Positions 21,851 through 31,960 of a stretch of 64,000 nucleotides of DNA are shown here, piece by piece. Origin of the DNA: Vombatus ursinus. Its lineage: Eukaryota; Chordata; Mammalia; Diprotodontia; Vombatidae. Every line of letters begins with the position of its first letter. The stretch's first letter is position 1. The position numbers were made by a program, and so were the translations under genes. The notes beneath the pieces are model-generated. The model did not search any database and had not been told where the DNA came from. It worked only from the letters and a program-made list of their open reading frames with translations. The stretch lies in NCBI RefSeq assembly GCF_900497805.2, contig NW_020944311.1, forward strand, positions 771,071 to 835,070, read 5' to 3'.

Positions 21851-22380
21851 GCCCACGTCTCCCGCTAGCTTTGTGACTGTTCAGATGTGGCCAGTCACAG
21901 AAATCACCTGGCAAAGGCTGCCTGTTCCTTTCTTGTGCTTTTCTAGAGATGAGAAACCAGGCATATGGGTCAGCACTTGTTGGTGGCTTCCCGGCCATCT
22001 GATTTTTAACAGAAGCGCCATCTGCCATTTCAGCCATGCCCTTTGTAATCTTTCCCTCTCTGGAATATAAAGATCGATCCCTGCATAGCTGTCACTTTCG
22101 CAATACCCCAGAATATTCCCAATTGTGTTTGGAAGTTTGATGCCATGAAACTGTCTAAAAAATGCTAAAGCCAGATGAACTTTCAAGGATTCATTATACG
22201 TGCAGAACAGAAACTTGGCAGATGAGCCCTGAAATCCAACACAACCTATGGGATGCCACCTTCCATGACGTTGCCAATGACCATTCTCACTCACACTTCT
22301 CACACTTTCTACAACCAGAAGAGATATTGTTAGGAAGAGAGGAAGCTCCTCGTTTTCAAGGAAATTCTTACCACCCTTAG
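21851..22380. other. Unassigned sequence
   Basis: The overlapping minus frames at 21681-22037 and 21881-22303 are long, but no domain or splice support was seen. No repeat is recognised. Confidence 0.35.
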
Positions 22381-22695
22381 AAAGAACGCATCAAGAGAAA
22401 TGCGAATCAAAACAAATACAGGTTTCTCCTGCCATCTGCAAACTGACAAGAATGACCAACAATGAGAAAAGGCACTGCTGGAGGGTCTGTGGAGTGGCAC
22501 GCTGATATACTGTGGATGAAGCCAAGATTCCATCTACCAGCTCCAGGAAGAAACTCAGTACATCCAAACATTCAGAACAACACTTTTGGGGGCAGAAAAG
22601 AACTGGAAACAAAATAGGTGCCCATCAATTGGGAAATGGCTAAATTATGGTACATGAATGGAATGGAATATTACTGGGCCATAAGAAATCTTTAC
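22381..22695 (+). mobile_element. Old L1 ORF2 C-terminal fragment
   Basis: AAGAGAAATGCGAATCAAAAC (the EMQIK-type segment), GCCCATCAATTGGGAAATGG and GGAATATTACTGGGCCATAA follow L1 order in plus orientation. The middle is shortened and the 3' UTR is absent. Confidence 0.75.
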
Positions 22696-22698
22696 ATA

Positions 22699-22743
22699 TG
22701 TGTGTGTGGGTGTGTGGGTGTGTGGGTGTGTGGGTGTGTGTGG
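22699..22743. repeat. (TGTGTGGG)n-type tandem repeat
   Basis: The units TGTGTGGG and TGTGTGTGGG repeat over about 45 bp, directly after the truncated L1 end. Confidence 0.9.
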
Positions 22744-22777
22744 TGGACTATGGCTATGGAACCTGGATTATATAGTC

Positions 22778-22866
22778 CAGGGCTTCTTAAATGTTTTCCA
22801 CTCACAACCCCTTCAGCATTCCTTAGACTGTGGATGGGGTCACAACCCACAGTTTAAGAAGCGCTG
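22778..22866. mobile_element. Short palindromic hAT-type MITE
   Basis: CAGGGCTTCTTAAA at the left and TTTAAGAAGCGCTG at the right are inverted repeats with a CAG...CTG terminus, as in hAT-Charlie MITEs. The internal halves also pair (CTCACAACCCC and GGGGTCACAACCC regions). The length is only 89 bp, and no matching 8-bp target duplication was found. Confidence 0.6.
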
Positions 22867-23044
22867 GATACCACGAGACTCAGTTACTATGCTGGTTAGT
22901 TTTGCTGAACTGCTTTGTTTCCCTCTTTTTTTTATTGTCATAAGAAGTGTCTCTGGGGAGGGGAAGGCAGGAAGGGGAGGGATATATTTGGAAATGAAGG
23001 TGATATAAAAACCAAAGACATCAGTAACATTTCAAGGGAAATCA

Positions 23045-23468
23045 AAGCTGTAGTTCCACTTAATCCGATCACATCCCCCTGGCTCAATAAATTCCAGCGA
23101 CTCCCAACTGCCTCTAACATCACGTACAAAGTCCTCTGTGGGGCACTGAAAGCCCTTCCTTCCTTTCCAGTCTTCATTTTGCTCCTCCACACACACACTC
23201 TACAAGCCAGCTGGCCTGTCATTCCACACACTGGAAGCTCCCGGGCCTGTCCCTGTCCCGTCCCTGTCCCTGTCTCCATGTCTCTGGATTAGCCGCCCCC
23301 TATGATTAGAATGCACTCCCCCCCCTCCTCCATCTCTTGGAATCCCTGGCTTCCAAGGCTCAACTCAAGGAACACGTTCCAGAGGATACTGCTCTTGACC
23401 ACCCCGACTCCCGCTGCTAGGGGGCCCTCCCTCCCCAAACTACCTTTTCTACCTTTGGCATATGTCAT
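23045..23468 (+). mobile_element. L2 3' region, long copy
   Basis: The order is ATTCCAGCGACTCCCAACTG, ACAAAGTCCTCTGTGGGGCA, CTTCCAAGGCTCAACTCAAG, then ACCCCGACTCCCGCTGC. This follows the L2 3' segments CCAGTGGCTCCC through CCCAGCTGCTAGTGCC. A CCCTGTCC-type micro-duplication sits near 23250-23275. Confidence 0.75.
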
Positions 23469-23469
23469 A

Positions 23470-23520
23470 TAGATACTTTGAGAGGGTGTCCCAAAAAGTC
23501 TTAGTGAAGTTTTAAGCTTT
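23470..23520 (+). mobile_element. Half of a mariner-type MITE
   Basis: AGGGTGTCCCAAAAAGTCTT followed by AGTGAAGTTTTAAGCTTTAA resembles the terminal inverted repeat of a palindromic Tc1/mariner MITE. Only the left half is present; a right-half match occurs at 50649. Confidence 0.45.
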
Positions 23521-23784
23521 AAGACTGAAAAACCGACGATTTGATTTACACCTTTTCAGAAGGTACACCAAAAATAAAGCTTCCAGCTTAGCGGATAAAA
23601 GTGAGAAATTCTTCCCAGACACCAGAATACTAGGAGCAAGAAGGGAGATAGACAGCAGTGGGGGGAGGGGGAGGTATTGCATCAAACAGCATATATGCAG
23701 GGAGATGGGAGTGCAGAAGCGTATTCTGTTCCCTCGACAGCATGAGACAAGAGCTCTTAGGGGACACCTTTACAACAGAATACA

Positions 23785-24110
23785 AGTAAGTATCTCTGGC
23801 TTCCTTCATGACTCAGCTCAGATGCCACCTTACACAGGAGGCCTTTCCCAGGCTCCCCACCTCTTGGTGCCTTTCTTCCCTGTTAAAAAAGGCTATTTTT
23901 TTTTTTTTTTTTTTTGGAGAGGCAATTGGGGTTAAGTGACTTACCCAGAGTCACACAGCTAGTGAGTATAATGAGTCAAGTGTCTGGTCTGAGGCCAGAT
24001 TTGAACTCAGGTCCTCCTGACTCCACTGCGCCACCTAGCTGCCCCAAGAAGGCTATTTTCAATCAACTCCATACATATCACATACGTAACTTTATGTCCC
24101 TGCCAGCTTC
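23785..24110 (+). mobile_element. L2 copy split by a SINE
   Basis: CTGGCTTCCTTCATGACTCA, then GCTCAGATGCCACCTTACAC, then AGGCCTTTCCCAGGCTCCCC is L2 up to about 23899. L2-like sequence resumes after the SINE at 24049. The SINE lies at 23900-24048. Confidence 0.65.
23900..24048 (-). mobile_element. tRNA-derived SINE with 11-bp TSD
   Basis: The minus strand reads GGGGCAGCTAGGTGGCGCAG and ends in an A-run (T-run at 23900-23916). AAGGCTATTTT flanks both sides (23889-23899 and 24049-24059). The close match to the SINE consensus and the intact flanks suggest a fairly young insertion. Confidence 0.92.
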
Positions 24111-24298
24111 CCGGCTCCCAAGTCCACTCAGTAGGAAGGAATTCCACAGGACTAGCCCAGCAAGGAGCCTAGCCAAAAGGGAATCGGGAAGAGGAGCAAG
24201 GTGTATGTGCCTCTTCTATATCCCGATTTATTCAGTACTTTGGCAATGTGTGATTCCACTGGTTTGGCACCTCCTTCCCCCAATGCAGATCACTAGCC

Positions 24299-24500
24299 CA
24301 GGGGTGGGGAACCTTTGGCCTGGAGCCCACATGTGGCCTCTAGGTCCTTGGGTACGGCCCTTTGACAGAGTCCAAGTTTGACAGAACAAATCCTTTTATT
24401 AAGGGGATTTGTTCTGTGAAGTTTGGATTCAGTCAAAGGGCTGCACTTGAGGACCTAGATGGCCATATGTGGCCTCCAGGCTGAAGGTTCCCCACCCCTG
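24299..24500. mobile_element. Palindromic hAT-type MITE
   Basis: The ends are CAGGGGTGGGGAACCTT and its inverted copy AAGGTTCCCCACCCCTG. Most of the interior also pairs (GGCCCTTTGAC with GTCAAAGGGC; GAACAAATCC with GGATTTGTTC), so the 202-bp element is nearly one long hairpin. The flanking 8-mers CACTAGCC and TACTAGAT share ACTAG, as expected of a decayed hAT target duplication. It has no coding capacity. Confidence 0.85.
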
Positions 24501-24719
24501 TACTAGATGTTTACTTCGCAGTAAATAAACTTCAAGAGTTGTTGGGGCTAGAAAAATTCATTCCCTGCAGTCAACCTGATGATGACCCTCCACAATTTGG
24601 CTAGGCTGGGCCTCACACTAGAGAGATAGCAGCCATCACTAGGCCGGTCATCAACCGAATTGAACTAATACGGTTAAATGTAAAGTTAGGGTTAAATTGG
24701 ATTCAAAAACTCAATTGCA

Positions 24720-25110
24720 CAAACACAGACCAGGGGAGACTGCTTACTAAGTGGCTCATTTGAAAAAGACCCAAAAAGTGAGTCCAATTCGAGGGTGCCT
24801 TCATTGAAGCAGGTAATGATGCCATTGCATTCCATCTTGGGCTAAGCACAGCAGGAAGACTGTGTGTGCTGTTCTGGCCGGACGCCATGTTTGAAAAGGG
24901 AGATTGGCAGGTTCAAAGAGAATGGTTCAGATGCTGAGGACACCGGAAACCAGGCCAATGACTGTGGAAGTGAGAGCCTTTAGCCTGAAGCAAAGAAGAC
25001 TTAGGGTAGGCCTGAGAGCTGCCTTCCAGCATGGAAAAGGGTCCCCTGTGGAAGGTTCATGAAACTTGCTTTATCTGGCCCCAGAGAGCAGCACTAGGAA
25101 ATTCAAGGCA
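24720..25110 (+). mobile_element. CR1/L3 LINE fragment
   Basis: AAGAAGACTTAGGGTAGGCC, GAGAGCTGCCTTCCAGCATG and GGCCCCAGAGAGCAGCACTA match the plus-strand CR1/L3 3' region (AGAGAAGACT, TAGCTGTCTTCAAGTAT, CCCAGAGGGCAGAACTAGGA). The upstream boundary is uncertain. Confidence 0.6.
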
Positions 25111-25115
25111 AGACT

Positions 25116-25167
25116 CAGCTCACCATAAAGGAAACCAAATACAGCTCACCATAAAGGAAACCAAATA
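25116..25167. repeat. 26-bp tandem duplication
   Basis: CAGCTCACCATAAAGGAAAC plus CAAATA occurs twice without a gap or mismatch, a recent slippage-type duplication. Confidence 0.9.
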
Positions 25168-25672
25168 GTCCAAATGCAGGCACAAGAAAGTCCATTTGGA
25201 ATGGGCATTTCTATGCCTCAATTCCCCCAAGTGGCAAGGCTTACATGTAATGGCAAATGACAAAGTACAGGACTGCACTCCCTCTTGGAATTGAGGCCCC
25301 TTGGCCTTCAGAGGGAAGATGAATACTTGGAGTCCACTACACCCAAAGGCATCATATTTAAAGCCCGACAACCATCAGTCTCTGTGACTTCAGTCCAACT
25401 GCCTTTCTCCTAGATGGCCAAAAGACTCTCCCTCTCCCCTTCCCAGATGAGCCACGGGGACCATGGACTCCTCAGCAGCTAGCCAACCATTTAAGGAATT
25501 CATGCTCAGAAATGAATGCTTTTTAAGTTAAGCGTAGGAAGGTCTACAGCACAGTGACCCCTCACCTTTCTGGTTCAAATGGAGATGACAACTCAAGGGG
25601 CTGGGTAGGCAACAAGGTTGTAAGGGCCAGAGATCATTCAGCATATTCAGCCCCAGAACTACAGCCAAGAGT
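25168..25672. other. Unassigned sequence
   Basis: No gene or clear repeat was seen between the tandem duplication and the AAT microsatellite. Confidence 0.4.
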
Positions 25673-25696
25673 AATAACAATAATAATAATAATACT
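25673..25696. repeat. (AAT)n microsatellite
   Basis: A run of AAT units with one AAC interruption. Confidence 0.85.
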
Positions 25697-25990
25697 AACT
25701 GATATCCATGACACTTCCAAGTTTCCAAAGGGGAAACTTCATTTAAACCTCCCAGCCACCCTGTAAGGTAGGTATTACCAGGTTTATTATCCCCATTTGG
25801 CAGAGAAGGAAAATGGGCCTTTATCAAGTCAAAGCACAAAGATTTATTGAGTGCCTACGCTGGGATAGGCACTGTGCCAAGTCACCGACTGGGCCAAAGG
25901 ACTTGCTCATGGTCATAAGGCTGGAAGGATTCAAACACAGAATCCAAACCCAGGTCTTCCTTGGCTCTCAGGCCAGAGTTCACTATGCAG
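25697..25990 (-). mobile_element. MIR-type SINE with L2 3' end inside
   Basis: CTGTAAGGTAGGTATTACC and CCCCATTTGGCAGAGAAGG are the inverted MIR 3' half. GATTTATTGAGTGCCTACGC, then GGGATAGGCACTGTGCC, is an inverted L2 end at about 25842-25880. After it the MIR-like GGACTTGCTCATGGTCATAA continues. The order suggests one fossil interrupted by another, although related CORE sequences could mimic this. Confidence 0.5.
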
Positions 25991-26054
25991 TGCTGCTAAA
26001 GTCATCAGAGACAGAGCAAATTAGGGATTTGGGGGATTCAAAATGACATTCTCA

Positions 26055-26197
26055 GGGGCAGCTACATGGTGCAGTGGATAGAGCAATGGCCCTGGAGTCA
26101 GGAGGACCTGAGGCAAATCCGGCCTCAGACACATAACATTTACTAGCTGTATGACTCTGGGCAAGTCACTTCACCCCAACCGCCTAAAAAAAAAAAC
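26055..26197 (+). mobile_element. tRNA-derived SINE with 9-bp TSD
   Basis: GGGGCAGCTACATGGTGCAG starts the element and an A-run closes it. GACATTCTC flanks it on both sides (26045-26053 and 26198-26206). Confidence 0.92.
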
Positions 26198-26219
26198 GAC
26201 ATTCTCTTTCTAAATCTTC

Positions 26220-27114
26220 CTCCCTCTTGAAAAATCAATTTAGGAAGCTATACATATCACTCATCATCCCATCTCTTTTTGTAGCCTCAAGATCATCCGC
26301 ACAAAGAATTCTCTGACAGCCCCTTGGACATCCTTTCTATTCAGTGACAGTGAGATACTGTCAGTAGCAGCCTTGACAATAAAAATCAATATGGAAATTT
26401 GGTGTTCCCCCAGCCCATCTCCTCCTTCCCCTGGGCTCTCTCCACCTCATCCCCTTCTCATCCTACAGCAGCTTAAGCTGACTGCTCTGGAGCCTGCCTC
26501 CCCTTCAAAACCTCCTTGGCTACTTTTGAAACTCAACTCATCCTCTCCAGAAGTATCTTATCAACTGCCAATCATATGGTTTTTAACCACTTTTCCTCTG
26601 TCAGTTGGAAAGGATAGCATTTGTTAAGCCAGCAACTAATAATGCCATCTTTCCCAATGGCTCAAAAAACTCAAAACTGCAATTTGATACTGAGTGTATG
26701 GGAACCCCAGGAGATTATGAACCAATGCAAATCCCCATTCAAGGGGGTGAAGCCATCAGAGTGACAGGCAGCAGGAGACCGGGCAAGTGAGGGCTTCAGG
26801 CCTGCTCCCTCTCACCGGCAGCCACTGGCAGGTGCCAGTCTTCGAGATTCAATTCAATGACTAAGATGACTTTTCTAAAGCACACACTTCCTTCCTACCA
26901 CTGCTTCTAGGCGGAGCTCTGTACAGTAGCTCTTTGGACAGAACTGGATGAAACGCACTGTTTTCAGGCAAATGAGCGTGTACCCAGGATCCAAAAGAAG
27001 GCAGTAGTTTCCTTTTCCTTACCCTACAGGGCATTAGGGGAACTTTTTGGGCATGCTGAGGGGGCTCAGCTAAAAGAACATACCTCCATACAGGGAGAGG
27101 CCCCAGAAGAAACA
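26220..27114. other. Unassigned sequence with possible L2 remnants
   Basis: About 26400-26560 has the pyrimidine-rich look and a CTTTTGAAACTCAACTCATC motif of L2, but the match is weak. A good plus-strand acceptor, TTCCTTTTCCTTACCCTACAG, stands at about 27010-27030, with no recognisable coding frame or donor after it. Confidence 0.35.
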
Positions 27115-27240
27115 CTGGATTGGGAAGCAGAAGGCCTGGCTTCCCATCTCAGTTATACCATTAATTAGCCATGAGACTATGGGCAAGTCATTTATCCACT
27201 CCGGGCCTGTTTCCTCATGTTTAAAATGAGACCATCTCTA
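27115..27240 (+). mobile_element. MIR-type SINE
   Basis: GCATTAATTAGCC-like core, ATGGGCAAGTCATTTATCC, and TTTCCTCATGTTTAAAATGA give the MIR core in plus orientation. Confidence 0.65.
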
Positions 27241-27242
27241 AC

Positions 27243-27310
27243 AGGGAGGGGGAAGAGGAGGAGGAGGAGGAGGAGAGGTTGGAGGAGAGGGAAGGGGAGA
27301 GGAGCAGGAG
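27243..27310. repeat. (GGA)n purine repeat
   Basis: GAGGAGGAGGAGGAGGAG with GGAGAGG variants is visible over about 65 bp, directly after the MIR copy. Confidence 0.88.
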
Positions 27311-28199
27311 ACACAGGGTCTGTTGCTCATATGCCTGGACATTCTCAGAGAGGGATAAGACAGAAGGGCAGGTGATCATGGTACATGGTCCAACATGGCT
27401 AATCCATATAATTATATAGACAGGTAAAAAAAATCAAGAGCTAAGTCAGGTCCTGGGGGAAGAGGAGGTCACCCAGCATGCTCTGACATTTATGAGGCCC
27501 CTACTGTATACCAACAACTAGGTAAGGCACTGATGATATAAAGAAATACCAAAGAATTTTCAGTCTCTTTGGGGAAGCAGGATATATACCTAGAAAGAAA
27601 AAACCAACCAGTTGCCACTTTGCATTAGAAGTGCCAAGCTTAGAGAGCAGACATTGACCGGGCCCCCCTGCTGCCTCTTAGCACTGTGGTGCCCCGGCTC
27701 GCTGGCACACACTCGTGCATTAGGCCCTCCGGGAGCCTTGAACAAGAACCCCACAGTGCCAATAGTGCTTCAAGCTCTACTGAGTGGTTTCTCCAGCCCC
27801 ACCCCCCACAACATAGGCAGAAGGGAAAATGAAGCTCAGGCCACTTCCTTCCCTCTCTTCCCCTCAGGCCCTCAGAGAGCTCAAAGTTTTGGGAGGTCAG
27901 GAAATGCTGCTAATGGCAAGAAGTGAGGATGGCAAAGCCCCATCATTCCCTCAGTCCTGAAATGAATTCTCTAAAGCCTTGCCCCCTGGCAGGACCCCCA
28001 GCCAAGGTCCCAGGGAGGAAAGTGGAGACAAGGGAAAGGTGAGGGATTCATCAGACGAGCAAGATGGAGAAGAGATCTGGGAAAGAAACCACATGAGAGG
28101 CAAAGCATGGAGTTCACACTGCAGGCCTCAGCCAGAATGCCAGACAGGGACTTAGGAAGGGGAGCTGAGTTTCAAAGTCAGTCCAGCCACTTACTACCC
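27311..28199. other. Mostly unassigned sequence with an L2 scrap
   Basis: An inverted L2 3' end (TTATGAGGCCCCTACTGTAT, then GGTAAGGCACTGATGATATA) lies at about 27480-27590. Nothing else is recognised. The plus frame 27612-27926 has no known domain. Confidence 0.4.
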
Positions 28200-28430
28200 A
28201 TGGAACATTCAGCAAGGAGCCTGGCTGGCATTTATGAGCCATTTGAAGATTTACAAAGCACTTTACATATATATTATCTCTTTGGTCCTCACAAAAACCC
28301 TGGGAGGTAGCTTCTATGAGTATCTCCATTTTACAGAGGAGGAAACTGAGGCTGAGAGTGGCTAAGTGACTTAATTTCCCAGGGCCACACTGCTAGGATT
28401 TGACTCCGGTCAGTCATCCTACCTCCAAAT
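28200..28430 (-). mobile_element. MIR SINE, near full length
   Basis: CTTTACATATATATTATCTC, then CCATTTTACAGAGGAGGAAA, then CTGAGGCTGAGAGTGGCTAA run in the order of the inverted MIR consensus. Confidence 0.8.
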
Positions 28431-28461
28431 TCATCACCACTCTAGCAATTTTGCCAGCTTC

Positions 28462-28562
28462 CTCTCAATCTCTCAGGTTCTCAGTTTTCTCCCCTGTAAA
28501 TTGCGGCCATTGAATGAGGTGAATTCCAGGGTCCCTTTGAGCTCCAACTCAATGATTTCATG
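28462..28562 (+). mobile_element. MIR/THER1-type SINE 3' half
   Basis: GTTCTCAGTTTTCTCCCCTG, then GGTCCCTTTGAGCTCCAAC and AATGATTTCATGA match the 3' half of the common CORE-SINE variant. Confidence 0.6.
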
Positions 28563-28582
28563 AATTAATTTTTTTAAAACCT

Positions 28583-28832
28583 GCTGATGCTAAGTGGCAC
28601 AGTGGATAGAACAACAGCCCTAGCGTCAGGAGGACCTGAGGTAAATCCAGCCTCGGACACTTCCTAACTGTGTGACCCTGGGCAAGTCATTTGACCTTGT
28701 TTGCCTCAGTTTCCTCATCTGCAAAATGAGCTGGAGAAGGAAATGGCAAACCACGCCAGTATCTCTGCCAAGAAAACCCCAAATGGGGTCATAAAAGAGT
28801 CGGGCACAACTGAAATAACTCAACAACAACTG
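28583..28832 (+). mobile_element. RTE-tailed SINE
   Basis: A tRNA-like head (AAGTGGCACAGTGGATAGAA), a CORE-like middle, and the tail GGAAATGGCAAACCACGCCA followed by GTCGGGCACAACTGAAATAA end in a CAACAACAAC run. That tail is the reverse complement of the ACTCTTCATGACCCCAT block. Confidence 0.85.
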
Positions 28833-28894
28833 AATGAACATGAGCACAGGGATTTGGCCTGTTTCCAGCTCTTACGTCCACTCAATCTGAGATC

Positions 28895-29138
28895 TCATCG
28901 AGGCAGCTACGTGGCACCACAGTGGACAGTTCTGGGCTTGGAGTCAGGAAGATCTGATTTCAAATCCTGCCTCAGATACTTCCTACCTGTAGGACCTGGC
29001 AAGTCACAAGTTCTCTGACCTTCAGTTTTCTAAATGGAGATAAAGATGGTACTTACCTCACAGGACTAGTGTAAGGCTCAAATGAGGCAACATGGGGCAA
29101 CTGCTTTGCAAACCTTAGAGAGCTAGACAAATACAAGC
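28895..29138 (+). mobile_element. CORE-SINE with TAG microsatellite tail
   Basis: GGCAGCTACGTGGCACCACA head, TTCAAATCCTGCCTCAGATA, then TGCAAACCTTAGAGAGCTAG follow a MIR-like SINE layout. The simple repeat starts where the SINE tail would be, so it probably grew from the tail. Confidence 0.75.
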
Positions 29139-29179
<41 letters not shown>

Positions 29180-29230
29180 CTAGCAGCTAGTACTACTACT
29201 ACTACTACTAACAATAATAATAATAATGCT
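29139..29230. repeat. (TAG)n / (TAC)n inverted microsatellite and (AAT)n
   Basis: A (TAG)n run passes into ACTAGCAGCTAGT and then its own reverse complement (TAC)n. Positions 29160-29184 and 29186-29210 are a perfect 25-bp inverted repeat around one central A at 29185. An AAT run follows. Confidence 0.95.
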
Positions 29231-29568
29231 ATGAGGAGGAAGAGGAGGAATATCATCATTTCTGTGTCTGCTTCCTCATTCCAATCCTCCTTATCACACA
29301 GATCCACTGATCAATAAATAGGCCAGCACTCACTATGTGAAGGGCCTGTGGGAGACACAAAGATGCATGCCCTGGAGAAGCTCTCCCAACCTCAGCTGGC
29401 ATGGACCATGAAGAGCCTATACCCCAGGAAGAGGCAGAAGTAATAGCTCCGGCATGCTCATCAGTCCACCAATGGCTGGAAATTAACATCCTGAGGGCAT
29501 TGCTAGCTTCAGACAGAGTGGAAAGGCAGGTAAAAGGCCTGTTCTCACCTCTGGCTTAGGGTGTGGGT
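29231..29568. other. Unassigned sequence with an L2 scrap
   Basis: GATCAATAAATAGGCCAGCA followed by a GTGAAGGGCCTGTG block at about 29308-29355 may be an inverted L2 end. The remainder shows nothing recognisable. Confidence 0.35.
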
Positions 29569-29569
29569 A

Positions 29570-29720
29570 CCCTTGGACATGGTACAACCTGTCTTGCCCT
29601 CAACTCCCTCATTGGTATTATAAGGATAACAACTACCAGACCCAATCCCTGTAAAGGACAAATAAGAATAGCTATGAAAATGCTTTGAAATGTATGTATT
29701 TGAAAGCACTCCACTGATGC
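29570..29720 (+). mobile_element. MIR-type SINE 3' half
   Basis: GGTATTATAAGGATAACAAC, then GGACAAATAAGAATAGCTAT and GAAAATGCTTTGAAATG resemble the CORE-SINE 3' segment (AAATGAGATAATATTTGTAAAGCAC). Divergence is high. Confidence 0.4.
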
Positions 29721-30337
29721 AAAGCATCATGGGAGAAGAATAAGGGCAGTAGGGAAAAGCAGCACATCAGCAAATCCTGAGCCCAGCTCTCCCAATGCCG
29801 ATCCCAGAGCTGACCTGGGAGGGAAGGGAGGGGAGATACAACTGAAATGGAGGGGGAAAATAAAACTCTCCTGCACCCAGGTCAGCAGAGGCCACAATTC
29901 CACAAGGATGATGAGGGGCAAGGCCTGACAACTAAGAAGATGGCGCAGAAGCAAGGCCCTGAAGGGAACTGCCCCTACCACAGCAGAAAAGTCAATGGCC
30001 AGCAGCTTCAAGGAAGAACCTCTGCCCACTCTAAGGCCTGAATGCTGCACATGCACTCCCCACCTGCTGCCCCAGCTTCTGCTAGTTGGCAGGGGCAAAG
30101 ACAGGGGGTTTGGACCATGAAATTATAAAGAGCAAGCATTCAAGAGCTGAACAGGAGAATCGGGCAAACAACTTGGTAATTTGTGAGAGGTTGTATGTTT
30201 GAAAACATGAAACAGCCCATTCTCCCAATAGGCCCAAAAGGAAAGGAATGCTTTTCATACAGACAAAAGCACACTCATCCCCTATAGCACAGGAACCACC
30301 AAGAACAAAAGGGGGGGGGGGGGAATTGGGAGGAATT
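29721..30337. other. Unassigned sequence
   Basis: No exon was recognised. The minus frame 29727-30098 has no known domain. A 13-G run lies at 30311-30323, just before the next SINE. Confidence 0.4.
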
Positions 30338-30496
30338 GGGGCAGCTAGGTGGCGCAGCGGATAGAGCACCAGCCCTGGAGTAAGGAGGACCTGAGTTCAA
30401 ATCCAGCCTCAGACACGACACTTACTAGCTCAGTGGCCCTGGGCAAGTCACTTAACCCCACTGCCTAGCAAAAATAAATAAATAAAACCAAAAAAA
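30338..30496 (+). mobile_element. tRNA-derived SINE at a poly-G site
   Basis: GGGGCAGCTAGGTGGCGCAG starts the element, and it closes with an A-rich tail of AAATAAATAAATAAAACC type. G-runs followed by AAT stand on both sides (30311-30327 and 30497-30509), which may be the target-site duplication. The sequence is close to consensus and so fairly young. Confidence 0.88.
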
Positions 30497-30839
30497 GGGG
30501 GGGGGGAATCTCTGGGCTAAACAAGCAAAGCAAGCATCCTCAAATGCCTTGTGAGACATCAGAGATTGCCCGAAGGTACTGTGGCTCTCTTTAATCATCC
30601 CTAGGCAGCTAGGACAGACAAAGGACGGGTAGAGGTTACAATTCTACATCTGGAAAATGGGATTAGAAATGGGTATGGTCCAGCATTTTCCTGATTGGGG
30701 AAGCCTTGCACTATCTCATTGAAAATTATTTCCAATACACCACAAGTATGCTCCCTAAGGACGCTCAGGCAGAAACTTACTAGCCATGGGGCCTTAGGCA
30801 AAACCCAACCTCTTCATACCTCAGTTACTCCATCTGCAG
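30497..30839. other. Unassigned sequence
   Basis: Apart from the G-run at the left edge and a faint MIR-like CATACCTCAGTTACTCCATC at about 30815-30836, nothing is recognised. Confidence 0.35.
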
Positions 30840-31025
30840 ATTCACAGGACCTGAGCGTTAAAGTTGAAAAAGATCTCAGAAGGTCATCTCATCCAACCTA
30901 CTCATTGCACAGAGGAGGAAAGTGAAGACCAGGGTGGACAAGTGGCTTGCCACAGTCATCCAGGCAGTAAAACTCAGAGCCAAGACTTCAGCCGGGCCCT
31001 CTGGCTCACTCTACACTACCTACAT
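30840..31025 (-). mobile_element. MIR-type SINE
   Basis: AGATCTCAGAAGGTCATCTC, GCACAGAGGAGGAAAGTGAA and AGTGGCTTGCCACAGTCATC follow the inverted CORE-SINE order. Confidence 0.6.
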
Positions 31026-31459
31026 ACTTGTTCGCACATTTTGCCACTTCATCGGATCTCCCACAAAAGTTCTATTCTAAGGCATCATGCTCCTGGAGGT
31101 TCACATCAGCTCTGGCAGCATCTACCTGGCTCAAAAGGCATTGGCTCCAATCCCGTGACTGTGTCCGCTGGCCGGCGACCAGCCTCGCTGGGTACACAGG
31201 CTAACCAGCATACTGATGGCCAAGGATCTCTTCAGTGGGCCAGCCAACGGCCTCTTCTTGTTCCTCACCCTTCTTAACCTCTTAGCAGCTTTGAACTACA
31301 GAACATCTCCTCCTGACTCCTTTCTCTCCCCAAGGTTTTCCTGACACCGTTCCTAATCTGGTTTGCTCCCACCTATGCGCCTATTCTTTATCAGCCTCTT
31401 TTCTACATTATCACCCATGTCGGCCCCTAAGATGGGCATCTTCTCTTATCTCTAAACTC
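31026..31459. other. Unassigned, partly L2-like sequence
   Basis: The pyrimidine-rich text with CCTGACACCGTTCCTAATC could be worn L2, but there is not enough order to call it. Confidence 0.3.
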
Positions 31460-31960
31460 TGGATGATGTTATCAGGCTTAATCATCTTTGTTCAGATGAG
31501 TAGAAGACCCAGCCCTCTTATCTCTCCCAAGCTTTCATCCCCGCCATGACCATCCAACTGCTAGACATCTCTACTTGGACATCTGGATTTATTTCACATT
31601 CTTCCCCCTAAGACACTCTGTTCATTCAACAAGCATTCTTCAAAGACGAAAATTTCTCTGCCTTCCAGGTTGGAAATTTCCATCTGATTATATGCTAGCC
31701 TGATATATTGATATATTGGCCTTCGGGCTATTTCTCCCTCCTCACCTTTGCTTGTTGAAGCTCCCCTCAAGGATCAATCCAGATGTCACCTCCTATACAC
31801 AAAGGCCGGTTGTTAATGTTCCCCTCCCCCACCCCACCCAATCACTGTTCATTGACTTCTCTGTATACTCTGATCTCTCCCCCCAGAACACAAGTTCCTT
31901 GAGAAAATGGGATGGTCCACTTTTGCCTGTAAATCCAGAGGGTCTCACAGGGCACCTGGA
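31460..31960 (+). mobile_element. L2 fragments
   Basis: CCATCCAACTGCTAGACATC, then TCTACTTGGACATCTGGAT, is the L2 stretch CCAACTGCCTACTGGACATCTCCACTTGG. AACACAAGTTCCTTGAGAAA at about 31888 is the later CTGTAAGCTCCTTGAGGG stretch. Both are diverged and partly out of consensus spacing. Confidence 0.55.

Noticed and set aside
27010-27030. Very good plus-strand acceptor (TTTCCTTTTCCTTACCCTACAG region)
   Set aside because: No coding frame of note and no donor follows within a reasonable distance.
30338-30410. tRNA-like sequence with A- and B-box resemblance
   Set aside because: It is the head of a SINE, followed by SINE body and A-tail. The same applies to all GGGGCAGCTAGGTGG heads; no true tRNA gene was found.
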